Source of the DNA: Sva-07 sp963715285
GTDB taxonomy: Bacteria > Actinomycetota > Acidimicrobiia > Acidimicrobiales > Ilumatobacteraceae
NCBI GenBank assembly: GCA_963715285.1
Contig: CAVQRU010000009.1
Span: 153,117-217,116 of the forward strand
DNA: 64,000 bases
Reading direction: 5' to 3'
Positions 8,878 to 17,825 of the stretch are shown piece after piece. The position numbers and the translations under genes are program-made. The notes beneath the pieces were generated by a model that saw only the letters and a program-made list of their open reading frames with translations, was not told where the DNA came from and searched no databases. Numbering within the stretch: the first letter of the stretch is position 1; each line of letters begins with the position of its first letter.

Positions 8878-9366
8878 TCATCGGTCGGGGCGCTCGCGTT
8901 CGACCGGATCGCTCAGGTGATCCAGCAGCCGATCGAGGAACTGTCGCTGTGCGGCGATGATCCTGGTCCGCGCCGCCTCGACGTCGAACCACTCGACACG
9001 ATCCAGCTCCGGGAAGGTCTGCATGCGCCCCGACTTCGGTGGCCACTCGATCTCGAACGTGTTGCTCGTGGTGGTCGATGCATCGAGATCGCCGCCCGCC
9101 GCGAATGCCCGCACGACCTTTCCGCCCGGCTGACGCACCTCGCCGAGGTCGGCAAACGAGGTCGCGGGCACCGGCACACCGATCTCCTCCTCGAACTCGC
9201 GGCACGCCGCCACGAGCGCGTCCTCGTTCGAGTCGTACTCGCCCTTGGGAATGGTCCAGGCGCCGCTGTCCTTGCGGGCCCAGAACGGGCCACCCATGTG
9301 GCCGAGCATCACCTCGACCCGACCGTCGGCCAACCGGTACAGCACGATCCCCGCGCTCCGTCGCAT
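8878..9366 (-). CDS. Nudix hydrolase
   Basis: This is a 162-aa protein with a complete Nudix box, GEYDSNEDALVAACREFEEE (G-x5-E-x7-REUxEE), which binds the metal that activates hydrolysis of a nucleoside-diphosphate-X bond. The start RRSAGIVLYR and IPKGEY suit the small diadenosine-polyphosphate/NTP branch. Two in-frame starts exist: ATG 9381 lies inside a perfect palindrome and adds MSHSG, while ATG 9366 gives the usual family N-terminus and follows CACACT by 5 nt, so I prefer 9366. It sits directly downstream of the helicase gene on the same strand, whose stop codon is in the palindrome. Confidence 0.82.
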   Translation of the reverse strand: MRRSAGIVLYRLADGRVEVMLGHMGGPFWARKDSGAWTIPKGEYDSNEDALVAACREFEEEIGVPVPATSFADLGEVRQPGGKVVRAFAAGGDLDASTTTSNTFEIEWPPKSGRMQTFPELDRVEWFDVEAARTRIIAAQRQFLDRLLDHLSDPVERERPDR

Positions 9367-9371
9367 GCCCG

Positions 9372-9408
9372 AGTGTGACATCTGGGGTCAGACCCCAGAT
9401 GTCACACT
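9372..9408. repeat. GGGTC-core palindrome, arm type A, copy 1
   Basis: This is a perfect 18-bp inverted repeat around a central A at 9390. The arm reads AGTGTGACATCTGGGGTC. It holds the helicase stop codon (9388-9390) and the upstream alternative start of the Nudix gene. The same arm occurs at 59049-59083 with a central T. Confidence 0.95.
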
Positions 9409-12060
9409 GACCAGCCGCAGGACGACGCGGGCCTGCTCGGCGCTGGCCGCCTGATCGACGGTCGCTTCGAAGCGCCACTCGTTGGTGTCGTCGGGGTCGC
9501 GCAGGATCTGGGTGACGTGGCCCGTCGAGCGGTCGTAGTGGAACAGTTCGCCGGAACGAGCTCCCGGATCGGTGAGGATCTCGTCGTGCTCGGCCCAGTA
9601 CGGCTGCATCGCCTCGATCAGGGTCTCGCCCGACGACCACACCTCCCGGTCGGCGTCGGCGACGATCTCGTCGTAGCCACGACGGCGAGCCAGCTTCTGT
9701 ACCCAGTCGAACGCCCGGTTGCGCACCATCACCCGGAACGCCCGCTGGTCGTCGACGATCGTGCGCTCGCCGGTCGGCAGACCCGGCCGGAGGTCGTCGA
9801 TCGATCCTCCCTCGGCCAGCAGGTCTTCCGGGTGCAACAGCCGCTCCCACTCGTCGATCAGGCTCGAGTCGACCTGGCGGACCACCGCGCCGAGCCACGC
9901 CACGATGTCGCCGAGTTCGGCGGTCGCCAGCTCCTCGGGCACGTTCTGCACGAGACCCTTGTAGACGTCGGACAGGTAGCGCAGGACGACGCCCTCGGAC
10001 CGCTTGAGCCCGTAGTCGTTGACGTACTCGCCGAACGTCATCGCCCGCTCGTACATCTCGCGCACGATGGCCTTCGGTGCCACCGTGTCGCCACCCACCC
10101 ACGGATGGCGGGTCCGGAATTCGTTGAAGTTCCCGTAGATCCACGCTTCGTTCGGCTTCGGGTACTCGACCTGCGAGAGGCGCTCCATGCGCTCCTCGTA
10201 CTCGACGCCGGACGACTTCATCTCGGCCATCAGCTCGTCCTTGGCGCGCTTGACCTGCGCGGCGAGGATCACGCCCGGGTTCTCCTGCACCGACTCGATG
10301 ATCGTCAGCATGTTGAGCGCGTGGTCGATCGCGTCCCCCGAGCCCGGCGGCCGGCCCGAGTCGTGATCCGACCCGAGATCGATTTCGGCGGCTGCTTCGG
10401 CCTCGGCGGCGGGCAGGGCGTGGAGCGCTTCCACCGCCCACAGCGAGAGCGGCTGATGCAGTGCGAACTGGTCCTGCAGGTCGAAGTTGACACGAACCCG
10501 ACGCCCGAACTCGTCGGGTTCGTCGGGGAACTCCAGCATCTCGGCGTCGACCAGCGACCGGTAGATCGCGATCGCCCGTCGGATGTGCGCCCGCTGGCGG
10601 CGTCTCGGTTCGTGGTTGTCGGTCAAGAGTGTCCGCACGGCACGGCACCCGTCGATCTCCGTACCGTCAGCGTCGTGGACGACCGGGCGGTCGAGCAGGT
10701 TCATCACCATCTGGTGGCTCACCTGGAAGTGCGACTTCAGCTCCTCGGGCTCGCCGGTGACCAGTCGGTCGAACGTCTCCTGGGTCCAGTGGGCGTAGCC
10801 GCGCTCGGGCTGCTTCTTCTTGACCACCTTCTTCTTGCCGCTCGCGGCGGCCTTCTCACCGAGCCGCTGGTTCTCCACGACGTGCTCGGGCGCCTGCACC
10901 CACACGTCACCGCGATCGTCGAACCCCTTGCGACCTGCCCGCCCGCCGATCTGTGCGAACTCGCGGTTGGACAGGATCCGCACACTGGAGCCGTCGTACT
11001 TGCACAGTTGGGTGAACAACACCGAGCGGATCGGCACGTTGACGCCGACGCCGAGGGTGTCGGTGCCACAGATGATCTTCAGCAACCCGTCCTGGGCGAG
11101 CTTCTCCACCAGCAGCCGGTACTTCGGGAGGAGGCCGGCGTGGTGGACGCCGACCCCGGCGGTGATGAACCGTCGCAGATCCTTGCCGATCGGCGAGTCG
11201 AAGCGGAACCCGGCGAGCGCCTCCTTCACCTTCGCCTTCTCGTCCTTGGTCAGCGGATCGAGCGCCAGGTAGTTCTGCGCCGCCTCGGTCGCGTCCTTCT
11301 GGGTGAAGTGCACGAGGTAGATCGGCGCTCGACCGGACTCGAGCAGCGACGTGACGCTGTGGTGGAGCGTGCTCGTTCGGTACTCGAAGTCGAGCGGCAC
11401 CGGTCGCTGCACCGACTTGACGACGGTCGTGTCGCGCCCGCTCCGCTCCGTGAGGTCCCGCCGGAAGAACTCGACGTTGCCGAGCGTCGCCGACATCAAC
11501 AGGAACTGGGTCTGGGGGAGTTCCAGGAGTGGCACCTGCCAGGCCCACCCGCGCTGTGGGTCGCCGTAGTAGTGGAACTCGTCGACGACAGCGAGGTCGA
11601 CCGGCGCATCGCGCCCGTCGCGCAACGCCCAGTTGGCGAGGATTTCCTGGGTGCAGCAGATGATGGGTGCCTCGGGGTTGACGGCGGCGTCGCCGGTGAC
11701 CATCCCGACCCGCTCGGACCCGAACTCCCGGCACAGCGCGAAGAACTTCTCGCTCACCAGCGCCTTGATCGGAGCCGTGTACACGCTCCGTTTGCCCTCG
11801 GCGAGCGCCGCGAAGTGCGCGGCGGCCGCCACCAGCGACTTGCCCGACCCGGTCGGCGTGTTGAGGATCACGTGGTTGCCGAGCACGACCTCGAAGATCG
11901 CCTCCTCCTGAGCGGGGTACAGCTCGAGGCCGATCTCGTCGACGTAGTCGGTGAACCCGCCGAGGATCGCGTCACCGTCGATCGTGCCGTCGGCCAGCCG
12001 TGCACCCGGGCCCGGAAGGTGGCGGATCAGCGGTGGATCCGCGGCGGTTGGCGACGTCAT
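9388..12060 (-). CDS. DEAD/DEAH-box helicase with DUF3516 domain (Ski2-like)
   Basis: This 890-aa superfamily 2 helicase has Walker A NTPTGSGKS near residue 67, the Walker B box as VVDEFHYYGD, motif III LLMSATLGN, and motif VI as AQIGGRAGRKG. The C-terminal half is the actinobacterial DUF3516 extension. The family is related to Ski2/HelY RNA helicases, so a role in RNA metabolism is likely, although the target is not known. TACCCT ends 9 nt upstream of the ATG at 12060. The last residues (SVTSGV) and the TGA are supplied by the type A palindrome, suggesting the element landed at, or was recruited to, the 3' end. Confidence 0.88.
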   Translation of the reverse strand: MTSPTAADPPLIRHLPGPGARLADGTIDGDAILGGFTDYVDEIGLELYPAQEEAIFEVVLGNHVILNTPTGSGKSLVAAAAHFAALAEGKRSVYTAPIKALVSEKFFALCREFGSERVGMVTGDAAVNPEAPIICCTQEILANWALRDGRDAPVDLAVVDEFHYYGDPQRGWAWQVPLLELPQTQFLLMSATLGNVEFFRRDLTERSGRDTTVVKSVQRPVPLDFEYRTSTLHHSVTSLLESGRAPIYLVHFTQKDATEAAQNYLALDPLTKDEKAKVKEALAGFRFDSPIGKDLRRFITAGVGVHHAGLLPKYRLLVEKLAQDGLLKIICGTDTLGVGVNVPIRSVLFTQLCKYDGSSVRILSNREFAQIGGRAGRKGFDDRGDVWVQAPEHVVENQRLGEKAAASGKKKVVKKKQPERGYAHWTQETFDRLVTGEPEELKSHFQVSHQMVMNLLDRPVVHDADGTEIDGCRAVRTLLTDNHEPRRRQRAHIRRAIAIYRSLVDAEMLEFPDEPDEFGRRVRVNFDLQDQFALHQPLSLWAVEALHALPAAEAEAAAEIDLGSDHDSGRPPGSGDAIDHALNMLTIIESVQENPGVILAAQVKRAKDELMAEMKSSGVEYEERMERLSQVEYPKPNEAWIYGNFNEFRTRHPWVGGDTVAPKAIVREMYERAMTFGEYVNDYGLKRSEGVVLRYLSDVYKGLVQNVPEELATAELGDIVAWLGAVVRQVDSSLIDEWERLLHPEDLLAEGGSIDDLRPGLPTGERTIVDDQRAFRVMVRNRAFDWVQKLARRRGYDEIVADADREVWSSGETLIEAMQPYWAEHDEILTDPGARSGELFHYDRSTGHVTQILRDPDDTNEWRFEATVDQAASAEQARVVLRLVSVTSGV

Positions 12061-12087
12061 CTCGGTTCGAGGGTACGCACGGATCGG

Positions 12088-12762
12088 TCAGGTGACTCGT
12101 TCGACCAGCGCCTGCATCGTCGCTCGTTCGGCATCGGACTGGTTCGGGTCGAGCAGCCGGAGCTCCAGGGCGGTCGGCAACATCCGCACCGCAGTGCTCC
12201 GGTCGATCGACGAGACGAAGCCACGCACGAAGAAGCGCCGGCCGACCGCGACCACGGTGTTGACGAGCGCCGATTCGTCCGGCCGGCCGGCGGAGAGGGT
12301 GAGCCAGGTGTTCGCCGCGTCGAGGCCGGCGATGCCGATGCCCGAGTTGCTCCAGTCGATCACGATCGGGCCGTCGGTCGTGAGTACGACGTTGTTCGGA
12401 TGAAGGTCGAGGTGAGCGAGGGTGTCGCCGCCGTCGACGGCGGCCGGGAGGTCGTGATCGGGGAGCGGTACACCAGCGAGCCGATCGATCAGCTCGGCGA
12501 GCTGCCGCGCCTTCGCCCTCATCGTCCACGGCCGGGCGCTCATGTCGCCGAGCATCGTCGGCCCGTCGAGTCGCTGCATGACGATGTCGGTTCCGTCGGC
12601 GTCGAACACCTCCGGGACCGGGTAGCCATGTGCTGCGCAGTGTCGCATCGTCAGCGCTTCGACCTCGGTCGACCTGCCGTCGCGGTTCCGTCGCAGCACC
12701 CGCCCGAGCCCGGCCTCGAAGACGTCACAGTCACGTCCTCTCCCGATCAACTCCCCGGTCAC
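12088..12762 (-). CDS. APH-like phosphotransferase
   Basis: This protein of about 224 aa has the aminoglycoside/choline-kinase fold. The catalytic loop is LAHLDLHPNNVVL (HxDxxxxN) and the metal-binding Asp is in IVIDWSNSG, both intact. The N-lobe is short and begins VTGELIGRGRDCDVFEAG, a nucleotide-binding loop. I use GTG 12762, which overlaps the upstream DUF2071 gene by 32 bp. A longer in-frame start at 12846 would overlap it by 116 bp and adds nothing family-like. The substrate is unknown; such kinases phosphorylate antibiotics, sugars or small alcohols. It is probably co-transcribed with the DUF2071 gene. Confidence 0.75.
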   Translation of the reverse strand: MTGELIGRGRDCDVFEAGLGRVLRRNRDGRSTEVEALTMRHCAAHGYPVPEVFDADGTDIVMQRLDGPTMLGDMSARPWTMRAKARQLAELIDRLAGVPLPDHDLPAAVDGGDTLAHLDLHPNNVVLTTDGPIVIDWSNSGIGIAGLDAANTWLTLSAGRPDESALVNTVVAVGRRFFVRGFVSSIDRSTAVRMLPTALELRLLDPNQSDAERATMQALVERVT

Positions 12763-13543
12763 CGTCGCCGAAGGTAGTCGGCCCGACCCGGACCGGCCGT
12801 CCGAAACGAGCGTCGAGTGCATCGGCCACCCGGACCAGGGGCTCACCGGACGGTGTCGTGAGCCCGGTTGCGATCACCGCCGAGTCGTCGAGTTCGACGA
12901 TCGTCGCCGTGCGCAAGGTCCACGGCGGATGATCGACCGGATGGTGGCGGAGCTGCCCGCGCCACTCGGCGACGGTGCCCCACCGGGCGGTCAGGAAGAC
13001 GTCGAGGTCGGTCGGCTCGACGATGGGGCCGGCGTCGACCACCAGCCTCGTCGACGCGGCGGGCGACCGGGGCCAGCGTCGGCCCGTGGTCTCGTAGGTC
13101 CAACGGTCGCCGGTGCGGTCGATCGTCATCGTCGACCACACGTAGGGGAAACCGATCGACCACCGGGCGAACGCGACGATCGGCAGTCGGGTGGCGTCGA
13201 GCGACAGGAACCACACGGCCCGGTTCCCGTTCGAGTCGACCACGTAGGTGCGAACGTTCGTCTCGGCGAACGTGGAGACCCACGGCAGCGGTGGCAGGAA
13301 GCTCGGCCCTGCCCGCCGCATCCGGAACGGCACGAGTGACACCCAGGCTCGTGGCCCGGCACCGTCGTCGAACGTGTCGACCCGCAGGCCGTCGGGGAGG
13401 AGCGCCTGTACGTCGGCGGGATCGTACGGCCAGTGCACGAACGCGAGGTCGTCCCAGCGGTTCCGCAGCCATGCTCGCCGGATCGGCGCTGGACACGTCG
13501 GCGACAGGGGCTGTGGTTCGGCCGCCGTCGGTACGCTCCTCAC
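12731..13543 (-). CDS. DUF2071 (YqjF-like) family protein
   Basis: This 270-aa protein matches DUF2071: WLRNRWDDLAFVHWPYDPADVQALLP, then LRVDTFDDGAGPRAWVSLVPF, FAETNVRTYV and a C-terminal RWGTVAEWRGQL. The fold is related to acetoacetate decarboxylase, but no enzyme activity is established for the family. Its start lies exactly against the divergent DUF971 gene (GTG 13543 against GTG 13544); CATGCT ends 7 nt upstream. ATG 13555 is an alternative but would overlap the neighbour. Confidence 0.78.
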   Translation of the reverse strand: MRSVPTAAEPQPLSPTCPAPIRRAWLRNRWDDLAFVHWPYDPADVQALLPDGLRVDTFDDGAGPRAWVSLVPFRMRRAGPSFLPPLPWVSTFAETNVRTYVVDSNGNRAVWFLSLDATRLPIVAFARWSIGFPYVWSTMTIDRTGDRWTYETTGRRWPRSPAASTRLVVDAGPIVEPTDLDVFLTARWGTVAEWRGQLRHHPVDHPPWTLRTATIVELDDSAVIATGLTTPSGEPLVRVADALDARFGRPVRVGPTTFGDGDRGVDRERT

Positions 13544-13870
13544 GTGGCCAAGCATGACATCGAATCCGTCGAAGTGGACCGTCAGTCGCATGTCGAGGTC
13601 CTCTTCGAGGACGGCGTGCGCGCCCGATTCGAACTCGGCCCACTCCGTCAGGCGTGCCCCTGCGCCGACTGCAACGCCAAGCGCACCCGCGATCAGCCGG
13701 TCGCTCCCTGGATCGACAAGGGCGAGCCGATCACGATCACCGACGCCGAGCTGTCGGGTGCGTGGGGTCTCAGCCTCGACTGGAGCGACGGCCACTCCAC
13801 CGGCATCTACGCCTGGGAGAAGCTGCGCGAGTGGGTGGACGCCGGCCGCGTCGGAACCGTCGACGGCTGA
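13544..13870 (+). CDS. DUF971 (GBBH-like N-terminal) protein
   Basis: This is a 108-aa single-domain protein. DUF971 is the small Cys-containing domain found at the N-terminus of gamma-butyrobetaine hydroxylase and alone in bacteria near iron-sulfur genes. The sequence shows VEVLFEDGVRARFELGPLR followed by CPCADCNAKR, a Zn- or Fe-S-like cysteine cluster, and a C-terminal GIYAWEKLREW. GTG 13544 follows TACGCT by exactly 6 nt, a textbook leaderless start in this genome. The function of standalone members is not settled. Confidence 0.8.
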   Translation: MAKHDIESVEVDRQSHVEVLFEDGVRARFELGPLRQACPCADCNAKRTRDQPVAPWIDKGEPITITDAELSGAWGLSLDWSDGHSTGIYAWEKLREWVDAGRVGTVDG

Positions 13871-13890
13871 CCGGCGCCCAGGAGTCGGTT

Positions 13891-15078
13891 TCAGGATGCA
13901 GTGACGGCGTCGCCGATCACCCGCGTCGCAGCAGCGATGCCCGACCCGCCGACCGGCGCGCCGAGCGCGTGGAGCGCGGCTTCGATCGTTCCCAGCGTGC
14001 CCAACAGCATCGGCGGGTTGAGGTGACCCATGTGACCGATCCGGAAGCGTGCGGTGTCGGCACCGATGCCCAGCCCCAGCGTGACGCCCATCTCGCGTTC
14101 GCAGGTCGCCCGGATGGCGGCGGCATCGATCGTGCCGGTGGTGATCGTCGTGACGGCATGTGAGCGAGCACTCGGGTCGGTGACGTTGCAGCTCAGGCCG
14201 TCGTCGGTGTGCCAGGCATCGACGGCCGCCCACACGGAGCGGGCGAGCGTCTCGTGGCGCGACCAGACGTTCTCGAGGCGCTCCTCCTGGATCATGTCGA
14301 GCGCTTCGCGCAGGCCGTACAGCAGCGGGATCGGCGGGGTGCCGTTGTAGAGCTGGTAGTGCGCCTCGACGTTGCGGCGAGACGCCCAGTCGAAGTAGCC
14401 GACTCGCATGTCGGCGCGTTCATGGGCGGCCAACGCCTTGTCGTTGGCCCACACCAGCCCCAGCCCGGGCGGGGTCATCAGCCCCTTCTGGCTGGCGCTG
14501 ACCGTGACGTCGACACCCCATTCGTCCATCTCGTAGCGGTCGCAGCCGAGCGATGCGATCGCGTCGACCATCAGCAGCGCGGGGTGCCCGGCCGCGTCGA
14601 TCGCACGACGGATCGCGGCGATGTCGTTGCGTACCCCGGTGGCGGTGTCGGCGAGGACCACGAGGACGTTCTTGATCTCGTGGCGCGTGTCGGCGCGCAA
14701 CCGATCCTCGACGGCGGCCGGATCGACCGGGCCGTCGTCGGTACCGGGCAGGACCTCGACCTCTGCACCACTGAGGGCCGCCTGCTCCCCCCACACCACG
14801 GCGAAGGTCCCCGATTCGAGCACGAGCACCTTCTCGCCGCGTCGCATCGTGTTCGACACCGCCATCTGCCAGGCGGCATGGCCGTTGCCGATCACGATGA
14901 AGACCTCGCCCGTCGTCCGGGCGATCGCCGGCAGGTCGGCGAACAGGCTGTCGGACACGTCGAGCAGCGGGCCGTCGTAGATGTTGGGCATCGGACGGTG
15001 CATCGCTGCCAGCACGCGATCCGGGACGATCGAGGGCCCGGGGATCGCCACCTGTGGGCGGCCGTGGCGGAGCGTCAT
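13891..15078 (-). CDS. PLP-dependent class V aminotransferase (serine/alanine-glyoxylate type)
   Basis: This 395-aa enzyme resembles alanine-glyoxylate and serine-glyoxylate aminotransferases. The visible features are the N-terminal substrate segment IPGPSIVPDRVLAAM, the cofactor pocket VIGNGHAAWQMA, the Asp contacting the PLP ring in LMVDAIASLG and the Schiff-base Lys in SASQKGLMTPPGL. The C-terminal half ends with FRIGHMGHLNPP, the conserved Arg contact. TATCCT lies exactly 6 nt before ATG 15078. Likely substrates are serine or alanine with glyoxylate; which pair cannot be read from the sequence. Confidence 0.88.
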   Translation of the reverse strand: MTLRHGRPQVAIPGPSIVPDRVLAAMHRPMPNIYDGPLLDVSDSLFADLPAIARTTGEVFIVIGNGHAAWQMAVSNTMRRGEKVLVLESGTFAVVWGEQAALSGAEVEVLPGTDDGPVDPAAVEDRLRADTRHEIKNVLVVLADTATGVRNDIAAIRRAIDAAGHPALLMVDAIASLGCDRYEMDEWGVDVTVSASQKGLMTPPGLGLVWANDKALAAHERADMRVGYFDWASRRNVEAHYQLYNGTPPIPLLYGLREALDMIQEERLENVWSRHETLARSVWAAVDAWHTDDGLSCNVTDPSARSHAVTTITTGTIDAAAIRATCEREMGVTLGLGIGADTARFRIGHMGHLNPPMLLGTLGTIEAALHALGAPVGGSGIAAATRVIGDAVTAS

Positions 15079-15197
15079 CGGGCGAGGATACGGTTCGGGG
15101 CGTCGACTGTCGCCACCTGCCGCGTGCGCTGGGTGCGGGCGTCGAGATGCACGGCGCGTCGGGGACCCCGTTCTGGCAGGTGTGGGACACTGAGGGC

Positions 15198-17804
15198 ATG
15201 AATTCACCGGAACTTCCGGCGGGAACGGTGACGTTCCTGTTCACCGACATCGAGAACCACACCAGGTGGTGGCACGACCATGCGGTGCCGATGGCTGCTG
15301 CGCTGGCGCGACACGACGCGATCCTTCGCAACGTCATCGGCCGACACGGTGGAGTCGTCTTCGGCACCGCCGGGGATTCGTTCTCGGCGGTGTTCGCCGC
15401 GGCCACGGACGCAGTCGATGCCGCGGTGGCAGCCCAGGATGCGCTGGTCGCGGAGTGCTGGCCGCCCCCGGTGCAGATCAAGGTTCGCATGGGTCTGCAC
15501 ACGGGTACCGCCGAGGTCCGTGACGGCGGCTACTTCGGCCCGGAGGTCGTCCGAGCGGCTCGGATCGCAGCGGCCGGCCACGGCGGGCAGATCCTGTTGT
15601 CGACGGCGACGGCCGGATCGGTCGACTCGGTCGACGTGCGATCGCTGGGCATGCACCGCTTCAAGGGCTTCGACGACGCCGTCGAGGTGATCCAGATCGG
15701 CACTGCAACATTCCCGCCGATCCGTTCGATGACGCCCCGCCGCGACAACTTGAGTCAACACGCGGTGTCGCTCATCGGCCGTGACGCAGAGATCGGCCGC
15801 CTGTCGAACCTGACCGACAGCAACCGGCTGGTGACCGTGACCGGCTCGGGAGGTATCGGCAAGACCAGCCTCGCTGCCGCCGTTGCCCGGCGGCTCGCCG
15901 ATCGTGGCGGTGCGGAGGTGTGGTGGTGCGATCTCGTCTCGGCTGCCGACGACGACGTGGTGTTCCGAGTGGCTGAGTCGGTCGGCTTGCGGACGGGGAC
16001 CGACGATGCGGCCGCCGTCGCCCGGGCGCTGAGCCATCGCGATGCGGTCTGGTTGGTGCTGGACAACTGTGAGCACGTGCGAGTAGCGGTCGTGGCCGCA
16101 GTGGAGGACCTGCTGCGCGGCTCGCACGTTCATCTCATCGTCACCTCGCGGCGACCGCTCGACATCGCCGGCGAAGCCGTCGTGTCGCTCGGCCCGCTGG
16201 CTGTCGACGACGACGCTGTCGAGCTCTTCATCCGACATGCCTCGGACCGTGGTGTGGATGTTCGAGACCACCGCGAGCCGATCGCCCGGATCTGCGGTGC
16301 TCTGGACGGAATTCCCCTGGCAGTGGTGCTGGCCGCCGCTCACACGCGGGCGTTGTCGCCGCCCGACATCGAGGCCCGCCTGGAGCGACTGTTGGGGCCA
16401 TCGCGTCCCGAGCGGGGCCGGGCTCGCCATCGTCACGAGACGATGGCAGCGACGATCGACTGGTCCGTCGACCTGCTCGACGATGCCGCAACCACCGCGC
16501 TCGGCGAGCTGGCCGTGTTCGCCGGGAGTTTCGATCTCGCCGCTGCCGAGGTGATTCTCGGCGCCGCGATCGAGGGCGACTGCGTCCTCGTTCTCGAGGA
16601 ACTCGTCGACCACAGCCTGGTCGAGACCCACATCACGAGGGGCGTGGTCCGCTACCAGTTGCTCGAGCCGGTCAGGCAGTATGCGGCAGCGCACCTCTGG
16701 CAGGATCCCGACGTCACCCGGGATCGACACCTCGAGTACTTCCTGCAACGACTCGAAGCGGCGTTCGACCTGCTCTCGACGACGAGCTCGACCCCGATGC
16801 AGGCGCTCATCGAGTTCGACATGGACAACCTCGCTGCCGTCCACGGCTGGGCGGTCCGCAGCGGTCGGCTCGACGACGACCTCCGTCTCTACCGGCCCCT
16901 GATGCTGACCGACGAGCAGGATGTGTTCGGACCCGGCAAGTGGGCACAGCGCACCCTGGAATCGCCAGGCATCGAGCGACACGAGCGGTGGCGCGAAGCA
17001 CTCGCGAAGGCGTTCCAGACGTCGGTCTTCCAGTCCTTCTGGACCATGAACGACCTGTCGACCAGCCTGTACGAACAGCTCCGGCGCGCGGGGCCCGGAC
17101 CCGGGGCGGACCTGATCGAGACCCAGCTCGCCTGGACCGAGGGAACCCGCGAGCGGCGCTACGCCGCGAGCGCGGCTCGATGGGACGCGATCGAGAGCGA
17201 CGACCCGTTCGTGATCTACATGCGGTACATGATCGGTTCGTACGCACGGGCGGCCGGTGCACCGAATCGATTCGGGACGGCGCAATCCAGCTTCGTCCGA
17301 GGCATCGAGTGGGCCCGGTCGATCGGTGCAACGGCCTTCGAAGCCGCACTGCGCGCCCAGGCGGCCCACATCGGCCTGGCATGCGGTGGCGACCCTCAGG
17401 CCGCACACGACCTGGCGTGCGAGGCCGCTTCGCTCGCGGCGCAGATCCCGATCGTCGAGTGGACGGCCATCGTCTGTCGTGCGAACGCGGTGTTGTCGGG
17501 GGCGTCGTCGATCCACGATCCGGTGATCGACACACTCGACACCCTTCGGTCTGCCGTTCTTTCGGGGAACGAGATCCGGCTCGCGTCGGGCCTCAACATT
17601 GCCCTCGCGCTCCTGGCGCGAGCGGATCGAATGGACGCGGCTGCCCTGGCAGGCATCGGAGGTGAACCCGCTGATCGACGGCCACTCCGTCTGGTCTCCC
17701 AGCACGCGGTCGCCCGCGCCAGGGAGGAGGTCGAGCGTGCTGGGCTCGATCTGTCGTGGATCGCTCGGCGAACGATCCACGAGCTCGAGGATCTCGTCGA
17801 CTGA
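15198..17804 (+). CDS. Class III adenylate/guanylate cyclase fused to NTPase regulator
   Basis: This is an 868-aa fusion. Residues about 8-180 form a class III nucleotidyl cyclase domain with the metal-binding TFLFTDIENHTRWW and GDSFSAVFA motifs. From about 200 an AfsR/LuxR-type STAND NTPase follows: Walker A TGSGGIGKTSL near 215, VWLVLDNCEHV as Walker B and LIVTSRRPL as sensor, then helical repeats to the C-terminus. No DNA-binding HTH is visible at the end. Such actinobacterial proteins are thought to sense a ligand through the repeats, but the signal is unknown. It is preceded by GACACT and GAGGG just upstream of ATG 15198. The first metal Asp (TDIE) is intact, so catalysis is plausible. 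Confidence 0.85.
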   Translation: MNSPELPAGTVTFLFTDIENHTRWWHDHAVPMAAALARHDAILRNVIGRHGGVVFGTAGDSFSAVFAAATDAVDAAVAAQDALVAECWPPPVQIKVRMGLHTGTAEVRDGGYFGPEVVRAARIAAAGHGGQILLSTATAGSVDSVDVRSLGMHRFKGFDDAVEVIQIGTATFPPIRSMTPRRDNLSQHAVSLIGRDAEIGRLSNLTDSNRLVTVTGSGGIGKTSLAAAVARRLADRGGAEVWWCDLVSAADDDVVFRVAESVGLRTGTDDAAAVARALSHRDAVWLVLDNCEHVRVAVVAAVEDLLRGSHVHLIVTSRRPLDIAGEAVVSLGPLAVDDDAVELFIRHASDRGVDVRDHREPIARICGALDGIPLAVVLAAAHTRALSPPDIEARLERLLGPSRPERGRARHRHETMAATIDWSVDLLDDAATTALGELAVFAGSFDLAAAEVILGAAIEGDCVLVLEELVDHSLVETHITRGVVRYQLLEPVRQYAAAHLWQDPDVTRDRHLEYFLQRLEAAFDLLSTTSSTPMQALIEFDMDNLAAVHGWAVRSGRLDDDLRLYRPLMLTDEQDVFGPGKWAQRTLESPGIERHERWREALAKAFQTSVFQSFWTMNDLSTSLYEQLRRAGPGPGADLIETQLAWTEGTRERRYAASAARWDAIESDDPFVIYMRYMIGSYARAAGAPNRFGTAQSSFVRGIEWARSIGATAFEAALRAQAAHIGLACGGDPQAAHDLACEAASLAAQIPIVEWTAIVCRANAVLSGASSIHDPVIDTLDTLRSAVLSGNEIRLASGLNIALALLARADRMDAAALAGIGGEPADRRPLRLVSQHAVARAREEVERAGLDLSWIARRTIHELEDLVD

Positions 17805-17825
17805 TCGATCGGGCGTTCGTCGACC

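Noticed and set aside
9367..9381. Upstream ATG for the Nudix gene (MSHSG)
   Set aside because: It also comes from the palindrome; ATG 9366 gives the normal family start.
7910..10648. Long minus-strand frame across the nitrilase, Nudix and helicase genes
   Set aside because: It crosses three real genes in the wrong frame and has Arg/Pro-rich shadow composition.
9517..12777. Very long open frame on the plus strand opposite the helicase
   Set aside because: It is Arg/Val/His-rich with no family motif and mirrors the helicase codons; high GC leaves few stops in the opposite frame. The helicase motifs on the minus strand are decisive.
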